The notes: a model not told the origin generated them from the letters alone. Counted from the first letter of the stretch, positions 35,522 through 43,960 are shown. The stretch is DNA of 64,000 bases from Stackebrandtia endophytica (GCF_006716355.1 NZ_VFOW01000001.1:4712001-4776000); one strand, 5' to 3'. Numbers and translations are program-made.

Positions 35522-35551
35522 TTGCGTTCGCGCCATCTTGTGGGGTAAAAC
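35522..35551 (+). promoter_or_regulatory. Candidate promoter of the whiB-family gene
   Basis: TTGCGT (35522-35527) and TAAAAC (35546-35551) are separated by 18 bases in an AT-richer patch 75 bases before the GTG. This is a plausible but weak housekeeping-type match. Confidence 0.35.
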
Positions 35552-35626
35552 ACAACACACGCGCGCGTTGCGGAAGCCGGATGATCGCAGCGCCTTCGAA
35601 CGATCCTGTACGGGAGGCTGGGCAGC

Positions 35627-35962
35627 GTGAGCCGGAGCAAGAGAACCCCGAGCCGAGAAGAAGTCGAGGCTGTCCGGCACGATCCCCGATTGCGACGCGC
35701 CATGGACATGCGCCGGGGCGACCCCGAGTGGCGGTTGCGAGGCCGCTGTCTGTCGGTGGATCCCGAGACCTTCTTCCCCGAGCCACAGATGAAGGAAACC
35801 CCCAACGCAGCCCTGGCGCTGTGTTCCGGATGTGGTGTCCAGGCGGCGTGCCTGGCCTGGGCGTTGGACGCCGGAGACCGCAACGGTGTGTGGGGCGGTA
35901 CCACCCCGCGGGAGCGTCAAGTCATGTTGGTCGCCTGGCGGGACACCGTTCCCGCCGCGTGA
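35627..35962 (+). CDS. WhiB-family iron-sulfur regulator
   Basis: A 111-residue WhiB-like protein that would hold a redox-sensitive [4Fe-4S] cluster. The four Cys are at residues 41, 66, 69 and 75 (RGRC, LCSGCGVQAAC), followed by the GVWGGT turn and a basic tail. It starts at GTG with GGGAGG upstream. It is distinct from WhiB1 at 52938. WhiB proteins usually partner with the principal sigma factor. It lies upstream of sigR, but a long structured spacer separates them, so co-transcription is unclear. Confidence 0.9.
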   Translation: MSRSKRTPSREEVEAVRHDPRLRRAMDMRRGDPEWRLRGRCLSVDPETFFPEPQMKETPNAALALCSGCGVQAACLAWALDAGDRNGVWGGTTPRERQVMLVAWRDTVPAA

Positions 35963-36437
35963 AGCCCGCTTGCCCGATTCGACGACGCCCGATTTCTTCG
36001 AACTCGCCCGGTTGCCCGGCTGATCCCCGCTCTCAAGGTCGACCTCGGCCGCCCGGATGCCTCGTGGCGGACCGCTTGCCGGGGACCGGTGCAGGCCTGT
36101 GATTTCGCCTCACTCCCCGTCCGGAACGACCCCGACGGAGCAGCTCGGCAACGTCCCGTGGAAGCACGTCGGCCCGTGACGATGTCGTACCTCGTGGAAG
36201 CTGACGATTCGCCTGCGGGAGCCGCGCACATCACCGATTGGTCCCATCCCGGGTCCGACGGTGGTGTCTCACCGTCGAACCCGGGCAGGGCCTGGGAGAT
36301 TGGCACGGGCCGTGAGGCCCGTCGTGGGAGATCCCTTATGGGTTCACTGGTACTAACGAGGTCTACGAGGCCGGGTAACGGCTCGGCTACCGGAAACGGT
36401 GATCCGACCCACCCGTCGCAGTTTGGTGGGCATGTGC
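35963..36437 (+). other. Long spacer with stacked hairpins before sigR
   Basis: About 470 bases without a supported gene. A stem of 7+7 bp (CCCGGGT/ACCCGGG outside, GACGGTG/CACCGTC inside, 36248-36285) and a second stem ACGGGCC-GTGA-GGCCCGT (36305-36322) follow each other. They may terminate whiB-family transcripts or fold in a leader/small RNA. No T tract is present. Confidence 0.5.
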
Positions 36438-36463
36438 GGAATGTTTGACCAACCGACGATGTT
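36438..36463 (+). promoter_or_regulatory. SigR/SigH-type autoregulated promoter
   Basis: GGAAT (36438-36442), exactly 18 bases, then GTT (36461-36463) is the established SigR/SigH consensus. Transcripts starting about 36470 would contain the upstream GTG at 36513 with GGAAGGAG ahead, allowing an N-terminally extended SigR in addition to the normal form. Confidence 0.75.
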
Positions 36464-36692
36464 TGAACCGGTCGTGACGGCGTGGAGTGCGCCGCGGAAG
36501 GAGTGGCTACCCGTGATGGCACCTGTCCGGGAACGTTCGGGCGACGCTGTGCAGCTGCAGCGTCTGCTGAACTCCCCAGCGTGGCCGGTCGACCAGCTCG
36601 ACGGCCAGAGCAGCACCCACATCGACATTCCGGTTTCGAAGACGGTCGGGCTTGCCGTACCCTCAGCGCAGCAGCCGTTGAGAGGGGAGCCG

Positions 36693-37301
36693 GTGACGGG
36701 CGCCGAGGAAGAGACCGACCAGCAAAAACGGGAGCGTTTCGAACGGGACGCGATGCCGCTGGTGGACCAGCTTTACGGCGCGGCACTGCGAATGACCCGT
36801 AATCCTCAAGACGCCGAAGACCTGGTGCAGGAGACCTATCTCAAGGCGTTCAGCGCCTTCCACCAGTTCAAGGCCGGGACGAACCTTCGCGCCTGGATGT
36901 ACCGCATCCTGACGAACACCTATATCAACTCCTATCGCAAGCGCAAGCGTCAACCGGTGCAGGCACCGACCGACGAGATCACCGACTGGCAGCTGGTGGA
37001 GGCGGAGTCCCACACCTCGTCGGGTCTGCGCTCCGCCGAGACCGAGGCACTGGATCGTCTGCCCGATTCCGATGTCAAGGACGCGTTGGCGCAGTTGCCG
37101 GAGGAGTTCCGACTGGCCGTCTACCTGGCCGACGTCGAAGGCTTCGCCTACAAGGAGATCGCCGAGATCATGGGCACTCCGATCGGTACCGTGATGTCCC
37201 GGCTGCACCGCGGCCGACGCCAGCTACGCGACATGTTGACCGGTTACGCGGCCGAACGAGGCTTCTCCGCGTCTTCGGGTAACGAGGAGGTAGCCCGGTG
37301 A
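36693..37301 (+). CDS. sigR: ECF sigma factor SigR/SigH (thiol stress)
   Basis: A 202-residue group 4 sigma factor. Region 2 runs from [23 protein letters not shown] to [20 protein letters not shown], with the NxYINxxRKRxRxP end typical of SigR/SigH. Region 4 is [42 protein letters not shown] take the GTG at 36693, preceded by GAGGGGAG. The same frame is open upstream, and the GTG at 36513, following a SigR-type promoter, would add 60 residues, as known for the unstable long form in Streptomyces. It is coupled to the anti-sigma gene by GTGA. Confidence 0.93.
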   Translation: MTGAEEETDQQKRERFERDAMPLVDQLYGAALRMTRNPQDAEDLVQETYLKAFSAFHQFKAGTNLRAWMYRILTNTYINSYRKRKRQPVQAPTDEITDWQLVEAESHTSSGLRSAETEALDRLPDSDVKDALAQLPEEFRLAVYLADVEGFAYKEIAEIMGTPIGTVMSRLHRGRRQLRDMLTGYAAERGFSASSGNEEVAR

Positions 37302-37570
37302 ACGGCGCCGAACACAACGAGGTCGATTGCCGAGAAGTGCTCTCCGAGGTCTACTTCTACCTCGACTCCGAATGCGCCGAGGCCAGGCGCGACATCATCA
37401 AACAGCATTTGGCGGAATGTTCGCCGTGCCTGGCCGAGTACGGCATCGAACAGGACGTGCGCGCGTTGGTACATCGCTGCTGCTCCAACGAGACCGCGCC
37501 GCAAGAGGTGAAGGCCAGGTTGCGGGCGAAGCTGGCGAAGATCACCGACCTGGAGATCGAGACCGGCTGA
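37298..37570 (+). CDS. rsrA: Zinc anti-sigma factor RsrA/RshA
   Basis: A 90-residue redox-sensing anti-sigma factor that holds SigR inactive until disulfide stress. The ZAS motif is present: Cys11, His37, Cys41 and Cys44 ([10 protein letters not shown]), plus a Cys61-Cys62 pair. This spacing equals that reported for S. coelicolor RsrA. The GTG start overlaps the sigR stop by four bases, giving stoichiometric coupling. Confidence 0.93.
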   Translation: MNGAEHNEVDCREVLSEVYFYLDSECAEARRDIIKQHLAECSPCLAEYGIEQDVRALVHRCCSNETAPQEVKARLRAKLAKITDLEIETG

Positions 37571-37637
37571 ATCCGGCCGCGTCGTGATCACACCGACACC
37601 GTGACTCACCGGTGGACGAGTGTGATCTCCACTACGA

Positions 37638-37677
37638 CATGTGGGGGTCGAGCCCGATCGGGCTCGACCCCCACATG
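37638..37677. terminator. Bidirectional terminator
   Basis: A perfect 40-nt palindrome, each arm 20 bp (CATGTGGGGGTCGAGCCCGA and its complement). It separates the rightward rsrA from the leftward bL37 gene, whose stop is 10 bases away. Confidence 0.85.
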
Positions 37678-37686
37678 CAAGCCCGA

Positions 37687-37761
37687 TCAGGCGTTGGGGC
37701 GCTTTCCGTGGTTGGCGCCGTTCTTTTTGCGCGCGCGGCGCTTGCGGGCCCGCTTGGCCAT
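37687..37761 (-). CDS. Ribosomal protein bL37 (24 residues)
   Basis: A very short, strongly basic protein, MAKRARKRRARKKN then GANHGKRPNA. An excellent AGGAGGAAA ribosome site stands directly before the ATG. Size, charge and the ANHGKRPNA end match what I recall of the actinobacterial bL37 that sits in the large ribosomal subunit of mycobacteria. It is an independent leftward gene between two terminator-flanked rightward units. Identification rests on memory of the family, but coding is hard to doubt. Confidence 0.8.
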   Translation of the reverse strand: MAKRARKRRARKKNGANHGKRPNA

Positions 37762-37870
37762 GGTTTCCTCCTGAAACGTCTAACGATCGACGCTTTAGGA
37801 TACGCATCGCCTGGCTGCGTCATGCCCGGCGTTCTAGTGTGTGGACAACCGAACAGAACTGGAGGCGGCC

Positions 37871-38086
37871 ATGGCCGAGGAGATCCGCGCCGAGATGGTG
37901 GCGAACGTTTGGAAGATTGTCGCCAAAACCGGTGATGAGATCACCGACGCCGACCCGATCGTGATTCTGGAATCCATGAAGATGGAGATTCCGGTGCACG
38001 CCGAGGACGGCGGAACCGTCGCCGAATTGCATGTGACCGAAGGTCAGGTCGTGCAAGAGGGCGACCTGATCGCGACGATCGAGTAG
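37871..38086 (+). CDS. Single-domain biotin/lipoyl carrier protein
   Basis: A 71-residue biotinyl domain. The biotinylation motif ESMKMEIPV has its Lys near residue 36, with flanking hammerhead turns (KTGDEITDADPIVILE, EGQVVQEGDLIATIE). It resembles mycobacterial TB7.3, which also lies next to sigH/rshA (established neighbourhood). It is preceded by GGAGG at the ATG at 37871; an upstream GTG at 37841 is less likely. The biotin-dependent carboxylase partner is not in the window. Confidence 0.9.
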   Translation: MAEEIRAEMVANVWKIVAKTGDEITDADPIVILESMKMEIPVHAEDGGTVAELHVTEGQVVQEGDLIATIE

Positions 38087-38090
38087 GGAC

Positions 38091-38126
38091 CGTCTTCGAT
38101 TCTCGCCACCCCGAGAATCGAAGACG
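38091..38126. terminator. Terminator after carrier protein gene
   Basis: Perfect 14-bp arms CGTCTTCGATTCTC / GAGAATCGAAGACG around an 8-base loop, 5 bases after the carrier-protein stop. A short TT lies shortly after. Confidence 0.8.
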
Positions 38127-38156
38127 ACTTCCGTTGAGGCCGATTGGATTCACATC

Positions 38157-38690
38157 ATGACCCCCTCAGAAATCGCCCCGCCCGTCGGCATCGTCGTCAG
38201 GCCGGCCACCGAAGACGACCTGGCCGAGATCGGTCGGATCGCGGTGGACGCCTACCGGGCCGACGGGCAATTGAGCGATGAGAGCGCATATGAACGTGCG
38301 CTGCGAGATGCCTCGCAGCGCGCTCGGTACAGCGAACTGCTGGTGGCCGTCGACTCCGATCGGGTCGTCGGCAGCGTTGCGCTGTGCGAACCGGGCACCC
38401 GGTTGGCGGAGGTCTGCCGCCCCGGTGAGCTGGAGTTTCGGATGCTGTCGGTCGACCCATTCGCCCAGGGCAGGGGAGTCGGCACCATCCTGGCCGGCGC
38501 GTGTCTCGATCGGGCACGTCAGCGCGGTTGCGACGCGGTGGTGATCTCCACCCGAGACGAGTTGGCCAAGACCGCGCAGCGGATGTATCGGCGTCTCGGA
38601 TTCGAGCGGCTGCCCGACCGGGATTGGATCCCCGAGGGCACCGATATCCGCCTCATCACCTGGCGACATGATTTGACCGTTTCGGTGTGA
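38157..38690 (+). CDS. GNAT-family acetyltransferase
   Basis: A 177-residue N-acetyltransferase. Motif A, which binds acetyl-CoA, is RMLSVDPFAQGRGVGTILA near residues 101-119, preceded by the VVGSVALCEPG strand and followed by VISTRDELAKTAQRMYRRLGFERL (motif B). The acceptor is unknown. It starts at the ATG at 38157, 30 bases after a terminator, and ends before the hairpin at 38753-38783, so it is probably monocistronic. Confidence 0.88.
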   Translation: MTPSEIAPPVGIVVRPATEDDLAEIGRIAVDAYRADGQLSDESAYERALRDASQRARYSELLVAVDSDRVVGSVALCEPGTRLAEVCRPGELEFRMLSVDPFAQGRGVGTILAGACLDRARQRGCDAVVISTRDELAKTAQRMYRRLGFERLPDRDWIPEGTDIRLITWRHDLTVSV

Positions 38691-39001
38691 CCTTCGGTGA
38701 CCGACCGGTGATCTCGGCTGGTGCGCCGGGTTCCCGGTGGGTGACCGTGCTTCGGCCGGATCGGCGTCGAGCCGATCCGGCCGCTTTCTATGGGCCGACC
38801 CCCGTCGGATGAATCCCGATCGAACATTCGAGGAAGAGTCCGCCGGTTGCTTGAGCCGATCCGGCCACCCATATCACTGGAAGGCCTGCTGCCCGGCGTT
38901 GTCGGTCGCTGTGAAGGTCGCTACCTTCAGCTGCCGCGCAATCATGCGCAGAATATGCTAGGCATGAGCATTAGTAAGCAATTCTGATCAGGGAGCTTTC
39001 G
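38691..39001. other. Intergenic region with terminator and dyads before the SIS gene
   Basis: It holds the terminator 38753-38783 and a candidate operator GAAGGT-CGCT-ACCTTC (38913-38928). A -10-like TATGCT (38955-38960) inside ATGCTAGGCAT probably forms the start region of the SIS-domain gene. No gene is evident. Confidence 0.45.
38753..38789 (+). terminator. Rho-independent-type terminator
   Basis: Perfect 13-bp stem CGGCCGGATCGGC / GCCGATCCGGCCG around GTCGA, followed by CTTTCT, about 60 bases after the GNAT gene. Confidence 0.8.
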
Positions 39002-40111
39002 GTGAGTGAGAACCAGGCAGCCGCGTCGGCCGCCAAGAGCCCAGACGGCGTGCTGGCTGAGCAGCCGCACGGGTCGGGTATGACAGCCGATATCAACGAC
39101 CAGCCCGAGGTGTTCGCCCGGTTGGCCGACGGCCAGGGGGCGGCGATCGCCGCCGTCGCCGCCGAGATCGCCGAGAAGCGGCCGAAGTACGTGCTCTTCA
39201 CCGCGCGCGGTACCTCCGACCACGCCGCCCTGTACGGGGCCTACCTCACCGAGATCCGTTTGGGCATCCCCGCCGCGATGGCCTCGCCCAGCGCCATCAC
39301 CGTCTACGGTGCTCGGCCCGACCTGTCGGACGCACTGGTCATCGGGGTCTCGCAGTCGGGCGGTTCCCCCGACATCGCCGAAGTTCTTCGTGTCGCCGCC
39401 GAGTCCGGCGCGCGCACCCTGGCCGTCACCAACAACCCGGAATCACCCCTGGCCGCCCAGGCACATCGCCACATCGACGTAGCCGCCGGTCACGAACGCG
39501 CGGTGGCGGCCACCAAGACCTACACCGCCGAACTTCTGGCGCTGTTCATGTTGATCGAGGGCATCGGCACCGGAACCGGTCGACTGGCCGATGCCGAGGC
39601 CGCAGCGGTGGCCTCACTGCCGGAGTTGGCCCGCACGGTACTGGAGGACGACACCGCCGAGCAGTTGGCGCCGCGGTACCGATTCGCCGAGCGTCTGGTC
39701 ACCACCGGGCGGGGTTACGCCTACCCCACGGCGCGGGAGACCGCGCTGAAGTTGATGGAGACCTCTTATCTGTCGGCGTTGTCGTTCTCCGGCGCCGACC
39801 TGCTGCATGGGCCGCTGGCGATGGCCGACCCCGATGTGCCGGTCCTGGCGATCGTCGGTGACGGCCCCGGTGGTGAGGCCATGCGCGAGGTCATCGGCCG
39901 ATTGGGGGAGCGGCGCGCCGATGTCGTCTCCATCGGACCCAAGGATGTGCCGGGAGCACCGATCCGTATCCCGTCGCCGCAGGTCGACGAACGGTTGGCG
40001 CCCATGTTGGACATTCTGCCGTTGCAGCGGCTGGCCTTGTCGTTGGCATTGATCCGAGGGGAGAACCCGGACGCGCCGCGCGGTCTGCGCAAGGTCACGC
40101 AGACGTTGTGA
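39002..40111 (+). CDS. SIS-domain aminotransferase/isomerase-like protein (GlmS C-half type)
   Basis: A 369-residue protein with two SIS sugar-phosphate domains and no glutaminase domain. The first SIS domain has FTARGTSDHAALYGAYLTE and VSQSGGSPDIAEVL; the second has TGRGYAYPTARETALKLMET and FSGADLLHGPLAM. The end (LPLQRLALSLALIRGENPDAPRGLRKVT) follows the GlmS isomerase pattern. It would act on hexosamine phosphates as a deaminase or isomerase (AgaS/FrlB-like). The GTG has AGGGAG upstream. It is bounded by the perfect palindrome 40139-40174. Confidence 0.88.
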   Translation: MSENQAAASAAKSPDGVLAEQPHGSGMTADINDQPEVFARLADGQGAAIAAVAAEIAEKRPKYVLFTARGTSDHAALYGAYLTEIRLGIPAAMASPSAITVYGARPDLSDALVIGVSQSGGSPDIAEVLRVAAESGARTLAVTNNPESPLAAQAHRHIDVAAGHERAVAATKTYTAELLALFMLIEGIGTGTGRLADAEAAAVASLPELARTVLEDDTAEQLAPRYRFAERLVTTGRGYAYPTARETALKLMETSYLSALSFSGADLLHGPLAMADPDVPVLAIVGDGPGGEAMREVIGRLGERRADVVSIGPKDVPGAPIRIPSPQVDERLAPMLDILPLQRLALSLALIRGENPDAPRGLRKVTQTL

Positions 40112-40138
40112 TCGGCACCCACCGTGAATCGGCGGGTG

Positions 40139-40174
40139 GAGGGGGTGTGCCCGGTCGACCGGGCACACCCCCTC
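40139..40174. terminator. Terminator after SIS gene
   Basis: A perfect 36-nt palindrome: GAGGGGGTGTGCCCGGTC and its complement without a spacer, 28 bases past the SIS-gene stop. Confidence 0.8.
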
Positions 40175-40268
40175 GGCGTGTCGGCCGCCGGAAACCCGGT
40201 CGCCGACCGTCAGCGCGCCTGCCCTCGTTCCCGGGATTTCAGCGCTAACGTCGTTGACCGGGGGGACG

Positions 40269-40314
40269 ATTGCCCGATACTGGTGTCCATTACGGACATG
40301 ACGTATCGGGCAAT
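40269..40314. promoter_or_regulatory. Nested inverted repeat before the osmoprotectant operon
   Basis: Outer perfect 12-bp arms ATTGCCCGATAC (40269-40280) and GTATCGGGCAAT (40303-40314) enclose an inner TGTCC/GGACA pair. It ends 17 bases before the TTG start of the first permease. It could be a double operator of a dimeric regulator or a leader hairpin controlling translation. Confidence 0.65.
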
Positions 40315-40331
40315 GATCAGGGGGTGGGGCC

Positions 40332-40979
40332 TTGAGTTTTTTCGGTTATGTTCGAGACAACGCGCAGTTGCTGACCTTTGAGTTCCTGCAATACGCCAGC
40401 ATGGTCTTTCAATGCGTGCTGGCGGCAGCCATCATCGGTATGGCGTTGGCGATCGCCTCCTACCGTCGGCCGTGGCTGGCGGCGTTGTCGACCGGTGTCG
40501 CCTCGGTCATCTTCACGATTCCCTCACTGGCGCTGTTCGGGCTGATGGTGCCGGTCTTCGGCCTGGGGGTTACACCGGCCGTCGTCGCGTTGACCTTCTA
40601 CGCGTTGCTGCCGATCATTCGCAACGGCATCGTCGGGCTGTCCAATGTCGATAGCTCAATGGTCGACGCCGCCCGGGGTATGGGCATGGGGCGCACCGCG
40701 ATATTGGCCAAAGTGGAATTGCCGTTGGCGTGGCCGGTCGTGTTGACCGGCATTCGCGTGGCGACCCAACTCACCATGGGCGTCGGTGCCATCGCCGCCT
40801 ACGTCTCCGGGCCGGGACTGGGCGACCAGATCTTCTCCGGTCTGGCGCGCCTGGGTGGCGCGAACTCGCTCAACGCCATCCTGGCCGGAACCATCGGCAT
40901 CATCATCCTCGCGTTGCTGTTCGACGCCGCGTTCGTGTTGATCGGTCGACTCACGACTTCCAGGGGGCTCCGTGTCTGA
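40332..40979 (+). CDS. Osmoprotectant ABC transporter permease (OpuBB/ProW-like) 1
   Basis: A 215-residue permease with about five or six transmembrane segments, for quaternary-ammonium compound uptake. The loop IVGLSNVDSSMVDAARGMGMGRTAILAKVELPLAWPVVLTG is the ATPase-contact (EAA) region of OpuB/ProW proteins. It begins at TTG with a G-rich ribosome site. It overlaps the ATPase gene by eight bases, in a tightly linked four-gene operon. The substrate may be betaine, choline or proline. Confidence 0.88.
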   Translation: MSFFGYVRDNAQLLTFEFLQYASMVFQCVLAAAIIGMALAIASYRRPWLAALSTGVASVIFTIPSLALFGLMVPVFGLGVTPAVVALTFYALLPIIRNGIVGLSNVDSSMVDAARGMGMGRTAILAKVELPLAWPVVLTGIRVATQLTMGVGAIAAYVSGPGLGDQIFSGLARLGGANSLNAILAGTIGIIILALLFDAAFVLIGRLTTSRGLRV

Positions 40980-42147
40980 AACCACCGCACCGGCGCAGGC
41001 CGACAGCCGCGGCGCCGAGATCGAACTGCGCGGGGTCACCAAGCGCTACCCCGGGCAGAAGAAACCCGCCGTCGACAATGTGAACCTGACGATTCCCGAC
41101 GGTGAGATCGTCATGCTGGTGGGGCCGTCCGGCTGCGGCAAGACCACCACGATGCGCATGATCAACCGACTCATCGAACCGACCGACGGCGACATCCTCA
41201 TCGGCGGCGAGGACGTTCGTAAGAAGGACCCCAACGAACTACGCCGCCACATCGGCTACGTCATCCAGGCGGGCGGACTGTTCCCGCACATGTCGGTGGC
41301 CGACAACGTGGCCCTGGTGCCCCGCATGCTGAAGTGGCCGTCGCAGAAGGTATCCGACCGGGTCGACGAGATGTTGTCGCTGGTGGGCCTGGAACCCTCA
41401 CAGTTCGGCGACCGGTACCCGCGGCAGCTGTCGGGCGGGCAACAGCAGCGGGTGGGCGTGGCCCGTGCTCTGGCGGCCGACCCGCCGGTGTTGCTCATGG
41501 ACGAGCCCTTCGGCGCCGTCGACCCGATCACCCGGACCCACCTCCAGGACGAGTTGCTGGCGCTTCAGGACGAACTGAGTAAGACGATCGTGTTCGTCAC
41601 CCACGACTTCGACGAGGCCGTGAAACTCGGCGACCGGATCGCGATCCTCGCCCAAGGTTCCGAAATCGTCCAATACGACGAACCCGCCGCGATCCTCGCC
41701 AGTCCGGCCAACGACTTCGTCCGCGGATTCATCGGGGAGGGCGGCGCGATGAAACTGCTCAACGTCACCCGACTGGCCGACATCGAACTGGCCGACGTGG
41801 TCGCCACCCGCCCCGGAGCGGACGCCGCGGGAGTACTGGCGGAGGTGTCGGAAAAGGAGACACCGTGGGCGGTGGTGCTGGATGAGTCCCAGCGTCCGGT
41901 GCGATGGGTCTCGCGCGACGCGCTGGCGGACCTGTCCGGCGACATCGGCGACGCCGGTGACCCCGTCTCGGCGACCATCAACGGGCGGTCGACCGTCCGG
42001 GAGGCGCTCGAGGTGCTGCTGAAATCCGATGCCGAATGTGTGCCGGTCACGGTGCGGCGCAAATACGTCGGATCGGTGACCCTGGCGACGGTGCAGCACG
42101 CGATCAACCAACTGAGAGAACGCGCCAAGGGCGGTGGACGCGCATGA
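40972..42147 (+). CDS. Osmoprotectant ABC transporter ATPase with CBS domain
   Basis: A 391-residue ATP-binding subunit of the OpuBA/ProV kind. Walker A is GPSGCGKTT, the Q-loop VIQAGGLFPHM, the signature LSGGQQQRVGVARAL, Walker B VLLMDEPFGAVD and the switch FVTHDFDEA. After about residue 260, a CBS-like region (TPWAVVLDESQRPVRWVS; VREALEVLLKSDAECVPVT) probably gates transport in response to ionic strength, as in OpuA. It starts at GTG overlapping the first permease and ends overlapping the second permease by ATGA. Confidence 0.9.
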   Translation: MSETTAPAQADSRGAEIELRGVTKRYPGQKKPAVDNVNLTIPDGEIVMLVGPSGCGKTTTMRMINRLIEPTDGDILIGGEDVRKKDPNELRRHIGYVIQAGGLFPHMSVADNVALVPRMLKWPSQKVSDRVDEMLSLVGLEPSQFGDRYPRQLSGGQQQRVGVARALAADPPVLLMDEPFGAVDPITRTHLQDELLALQDELSKTIVFVTHDFDEAVKLGDRIAILAQGSEIVQYDEPAAILASPANDFVRGFIGEGGAMKLLNVTRLADIELADVVATRPGADAAGVLAEVSEKETPWAVVLDESQRPVRWVSRDALADLSGDIGDAGDPVSATINGRSTVREALEVLLKSDAECVPVTVRRKYVGSVTLATVQHAINQLRERAKGGGRA

Positions 42148-42920
42148 CGGCCGTCGCGGAGAAGGCGCAGGCCGCGGGAGCGACCGCCGCCGACACCAGC
42201 AAGAAACCGTGGGCACTGTTGACAACCCCGCTCGTGGCGTTGGCCGCGGCCGGTGCCCTGGCGCTGTACCTGACCCAGATCGACCTCACCGGCGCGCAAC
42301 GCGCGACATTGAATCCCTCGTCGTTGGCCGACGCGGTGGTGCAGCACCTGGAGTTGACGATCGTCTCCACCGTCATCGTGTTGGCCATCGCGATACCGGT
42401 GGGCATCGCACTGTCCCGCAAGGGCGCTCGGCTGGCCACCCCGGTGGTGTTGGCGCTGGCCAACATCGGGCAGGGTGCCCCGGCCATCGGTGTTATCGCG
42501 CTGTTGGCGGTCTGGCTGGGCATCGGATTCTGGACCGCGATCGTGTCGCTGTCCGTCTACAGTATTCTTCCGGCGCTGCGAAACACCCTGGTGGGACTGC
42601 AGCAGGTGGATCCGGCGCTGGTCGATGCCGGCCGAGGCATCGGTATGTCGGCTCCGGCCGTGCTGTTTCGAGTCGAAGTGCCATTGGCGATCCCGGTGAT
42701 CCTGGCCGGTATTCGCACGACCCTGGTGCTCAACGTCGGCATCGCCGCGTTGGCGGCGTTCATCGGTGCCGGCGGTTTGGGCAATCTCGTCGTCACCGGG
42801 GTCAAGCTCTACGAGTTCCCGGTGCTGGTCACCGGCAGTGTCCTCATCGCGATTCTGGCGCTGTTGGTGGACTGGGTGGCCGCCATCGCCGAACGCTACC
42901 TCCACCCGAAGGGAGTGTGA
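42144..42920 (+). CDS. Osmoprotectant ABC transporter permease 2
   Basis: A 258-residue permease paralogous to the first, with an additional N-terminal segment before the first helix (TTPLVALAAAGALALYL). The EAA-like loop VGLQQVDPALVDAGRGIGMSAPAVLFRVEVPLAIPVILAG is clear, with about six helices. The ATG at 42144 overlaps the ATPase stop by four bases. Two permeases plus ATPase and binding protein match ProVWXZ/OpuB systems. Confidence 0.9.
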   Translation: MTAVAEKAQAAGATAADTSKKPWALLTTPLVALAAAGALALYLTQIDLTGAQRATLNPSSLADAVVQHLELTIVSTVIVLAIAIPVGIALSRKGARLATPVVLALANIGQGAPAIGVIALLAVWLGIGFWTAIVSLSVYSILPALRNTLVGLQQVDPALVDAGRGIGMSAPAVLFRVEVPLAIPVILAGIRTTLVLNVGIAALAAFIGAGGLGNLVVTGVKLYEFPVLVTGSVLIAILALLVDWVAAIAERYLHPKGV

Positions 42921-42924
42921 GGCG

Positions 42925-43917
42925 ATGCGTACGGCGAAGGCGGTGGCGACGCTGGCGCTGGCGGCCCTGGTGGGCGCCTGCGGATTGGAACCGGCGTCGC
43001 AGTTCATTCCCGAGGTCAAGGCCGGGCCGGAACTCGACGAGTTCGACTCGTTGGACGGCGCGACCATCGTGACCACCTCGAAGGACTTCACCGAGCAGCT
43101 CATCCTGGGCAAGATCCTGACCCTGGTGCTGACCGCCAAGGGCGCCGAGGTCGTCGACAACACCAATGCCAAGGGCAGCGTGAACGCTCGGGAATCCCTA
43201 CTGCGCGGTGACGCCGACCTGATGTGGGAGTACACCGGAACCGGTTGGGTCAACTATCTCGGCCACGCCGACGGTGATCCCGGTCCCGACGGCAAGCCGG
43301 TCGAGTTGAGCGACGCGGATCAGGTGTTCGCGGCGGTCGCGAAGGAGGACCTGGCGAAGAACGGCATCTTCTGGTCGTCGCCGGCGCCGTTCAACAACAC
43401 CTACGCCATCGCGATGACCGAGGCCGACTCCCAGCGGCTTGACGTGACCACACTGGACGATATCGCCAAGCTGCCGACCGAGGAGCAGACCTTCTGCCTG
43501 GAGAACGAGTTCGAATCGCGCTCCGACGGTTGGCCGGGCATGAAAGAGGCCTACGGGCTGGACATCCCGAGCTCCAACGTATCCATCATGGACGCCGGGA
43601 TCGTGTACAGCGAGGTCGGCGGCCGCTGTGTCTTCGGTGAGGTCTTCGACACCGACGGCCGCATCCTCGCCAACAACCTGGTGACCCTGGAGGACAACCG
43701 CGGATACTTTCCGATTTACGAGCCGTCGGTGACGATCCGCGAGTCGATCAACGAGCAGTACCCGCAGATCGCGAAGATATTCGAGAAGGTCGGATCCAAG
43801 CTGAGCACCGATGTCATGCGAGAACTCAACAGCCGGGTCGACGTCGACGGTGAGAACCCGGTCAGTGTGGCAGAGGAATGGTTGATCAAAGAGGGGTTCC
43901 TGGAGTCGACGGACTAG
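42925..43917 (+). CDS. Osmoprotectant-binding lipoprotein (ProX/OpuBC-like)
   Basis: A 330-residue substrate-binding protein. The signal ends in lipobox LVGAC (Cys near residue 17). The mature part begins with TIVTTSKDFTEQLILGKIL, the conserved N-lobe of glycine betaine/choline-binding proteins, followed by LLRGDADLMWEYTGTGWV and later VYSEVGGRCVFGEVFDTDGRI. The ATG at 42925 lies four bases after the permease stop; longer frames upstream would run inside the permease. Confidence 0.9.
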   Translation: MRTAKAVATLALAALVGACGLEPASQFIPEVKAGPELDEFDSLDGATIVTTSKDFTEQLILGKILTLVLTAKGAEVVDNTNAKGSVNARESLLRGDADLMWEYTGTGWVNYLGHADGDPGPDGKPVELSDADQVFAAVAKEDLAKNGIFWSSPAPFNNTYAIAMTEADSQRLDVTTLDDIAKLPTEEQTFCLENEFESRSDGWPGMKEAYGLDIPSSNVSIMDAGIVYSEVGGRCVFGEVFDTDGRILANNLVTLEDNRGYFPIYEPSVTIRESINEQYPQIAKIFEKVGSKLSTDVMRELNSRVDVDGENPVSVAEEWLIKEGFLESTD

Positions 43918-43960
43918 CGTTGACCGGGGGTTGGAGCGGTCGCGGGTTAGAGTTGCCTCG

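Noticed and set aside
41565-43253. 562-codon minus-strand frame over the osmoprotectant operon
   Set aside because: Antisense shadow; the rightward genes overlap by start/stop and have full family motifs.
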